NCBI RefSeq assembly: GCF_902686445.1
Contig: NC_062213.1
Span: forward strand, 54,695,268 to 54,759,267
Length of the DNA stretch: 64,000 nucleotides
Source of the DNA: Sciurus carolinensis
Lineage: Eukaryota > Chordata > Mammalia > Rodentia > Sciuridae
Direction: 5' to 3'
The notes below the pieces were generated by a model, which searched no databases, was not told the origin of the DNA, and saw only the letters and a program-made list of their open reading frames with translations. Shown in pieces: positions 62,791-64,000 of the stretch. A program made the translations under genes and the position numbers. Each line of letters starts with the position of its first letter. The stretch's first letter is position 1.

Positions 62791-62853
<63 letters not shown>

Positions 62854-64000
62854 AATGAGTCAACTCTTCTGCTCACAGTTTGCAGGAGTAAAGTTTGACA
62901 ATGGAAATCCCTAGCCTGAGCAACAGGACCAAGCTCTAAGCCAAACTCCTCCTATATTGTTATAGCATCCATGAAGTCCAGTGTCAGCATCTGATTACCT
63001 GAAAGGCACCCTGCAAATAGACATTTTCCAAGAAGCTCAATAGCTTCAGAAAGTGAATTTAGTTTTTTAAAATATCAGATGGAATACTAGCTATTGGGAG
63101 GACCTGGCTCAGTCCATACAACAGAGAGCATAAAAGACACCATACATTATCAAAAACTTCAATGGGGGAAGTATGTTTTCATAGAAACCTGCTTAGAAAA
63201 TGATTGTTAACACATCTGCCTAAATGTCTGAATGAGGTTTGTTGCTTTCTCTGCCTCTAGGAGTGAATGCTGCAGCCCGCAACGTTGCAGGGTCGGTGAA
63301 ACCAAGCGTCACAATTAGCACTGATGGGGAAACAGTGCACATCCAAACAGAAAGTTCTTTGAAGAACACGGAGATCGCCTTCAGGCTGGGGGAGGAATTT
63401 GATGAAACCACCCCAGACAACCGAAACGTAAAGGTGAGTCAGAATTAAATCTTCCTGTGTTCAGCTGTCAGAAACAGACCAGAAGGTGGTGAGGCATGGT
63501 TTATTCTATGTATTTGACTTATTACCAAGTCAGTTTGGGCTTGTTTTATATCTGTACATCTCCAAAGTCATTCCTTTTGATAATTATTCTGAGGGTCAAA
63601 TGGAGCTAAAATATTTCAAATTGCTTTCACTTTTTTTTCACTTTGTCATTATATAAAAGATCACACAGAAGCGATCGATTAAGCACGAATAGTTTAGGAA
63701 TTATTTGCCTAGGAGAGAAAAATTAATTTAATTAAATAATATTAATTAAATAATATGAATTAAATAATCTTTCAAAACTTTTAGTTTGACAGTATTAAAT
63801 TATGACAAGAACTAAGGTGAGGATTTTGAAGAATAGAATTTCAAAATATAGATCGAAAGGTGGACGTCCAGTCCTGCGTTGGATAGCATACAGTAAATTC
63901 TACTTCTAACAGATTTCTTTTTACATTTATAGAGCATCATAACATTAGACAATGGCTCAATGATTCAGGTCCAAAAATGGCTCGACAAAGAGACAACAAT
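61175..64000 (+). CDS. FABP9: Testis fatty acid-binding protein (FABP9/PERF15), 5' part; continues past window
   Basis: Lipid-binding protein of male germ cells, known from the sperm perforatorium in rodents. Exon 1 is 61175-61247, exon 2 63261-63433, and exon 3 starts at 63933 and is cut by the window edge; exon 4 lies outside. The opening [20 protein letters not shown] is specific to FABP9 among paralogues, and exon 3 begins [16 protein letters not shown]. Three consecutive ATGs (61172, 61175, 61178) precede GAG; the middle one gives the family length of 24 codons plus one base in exon 1, while the third has the best context (A at -3, G at +4). Residue 58, the portal Phe of FABP4, is Leu, and K32 is Asn, so the FABP4-type nuclear signal is incomplete. 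Reading frame is open throughout. Weak promoter hints are ATTGG at 61051 and TTTAAAT at 61089. Confidence 0.93.
62274..62480 (-). mobile_element. Dimeric B1/ID SINE in FABP9 intron 1
   Basis: T-run, 'accactgagtcatatcccca', a duplicated 'cactaagttgcttagg' piece, and 'cctcccaagctgctgggatt'. Confidence 0.88.
62796..62850 (+). repeat. (GA)n microsatellite in FABP9 intron 1
   Basis: About 55 bp of pure GA, a homopurine mirror repeat able to adopt triplex DNA. Confidence 0.95.
63261..63433 (+). CDS. FABP9: FABP9 coding exon 2
   Basis: 173 nt encoding residues 25-82 ([17 protein letters not shown] to DNRNVK). Acceptor tgcctctag, donor gtgagt. Exact family length with no stop. Confidence 0.93.
63718..63772. 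repeat. AT-only low-complexity tract in FABP9 intron 2
   Basis: Repeated ttaattaaataata words, about 160 bp before exon 3. Confidence 0.85.
63933..64000 (+). CDS. FABP9: FABP9 coding exon 3, cut by window end
   Basis: First 68 of an expected 102 nt, encoding [19 protein letters not shown] onward. Acceptor tttatag. The carboxylate-binding arginine of this exon lies beyond the window. Confidence 0.92.

Noticed and set aside
62625..62876. Minus-strand frame with a long Ser-Leu repeat
   Set aside because: The repeat is simply the translation of the (GA)n microsatellite.

Overview
Mammalian nuclear DNA holding part of the fatty-acid-binding-protein (FABP) gene cluster. Three paralogous genes lie on the + strand in the order FABP12 (12284-18868), FABP4 (47302-51593), FABP9 (61175 to beyond the right edge, cut inside exon 3). 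All have the classic FABP layout of four coding exons of 73, 173, 102 and 51 nt with introns in phases 1, 0, 0. The two complete genes each encode 132 residues. The same block exists in human (FABP5, PMP2, FABP9, FABP4, FABP12); the window shows it in the opposite orientation, so PMP2 and FABP5 would be expected beyond base 64000.

Organism: the repeats point to a rodent, most likely of the squirrel family. Many SINEs are tRNA-derived ID units, or dimers of a 7SL/B1-like left half and an ID right half, with wording of the type 'ggggatgtggctcagtggt'. Young L1 3' ends share one 3'-UTR type. This is inference from repeat style, not a database match.

Layout: 1-12283 is the 5' flank of FABP12, full of old repeats: MaLR-type LTRs, an L1M copy split by an ERV LTR, a MER5A-like hAT element, and a decayed ERVL pol segment at about 9090-10900. 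12284-18868 is FABP12. 18869-47080 is about 28 kb without recognisable genes, holding LTRs, L1, MIR, L2, Tigger-like and hAT-like fossils, an unexplained 28-bp perfect inverted repeat, and two candidate regulatory segments (32400-33000 and 42730-43200). 47081-51775 is FABP4 with a promoter that matches the known adipocyte promoter layout: C/EBP site, AP-1/fat-specific element, inverted CCAAT and a TATA-like box. 51776-61050 is repeat-rich intergenic DNA. 61175-64000 is the 5' part of FABP9.

How the genes fit together: all three encode small cytosolic beta-barrel carriers of long-chain fatty acids from local tandem duplication. By family knowledge FABP4 acts mainly in adipocytes and macrophages, FABP9 in male germ cells, and FABP12 in retina and testis. 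No RNA gene, CRISPR array, bacterial feature or clearly new system was seen. The most interesting items are the conserved FABP4 control sequences, a DR1-like motif 4.4 kb upstream of FABP4, the inverted repeat, and FABP9 substitutions at residues that matter in FABP4.
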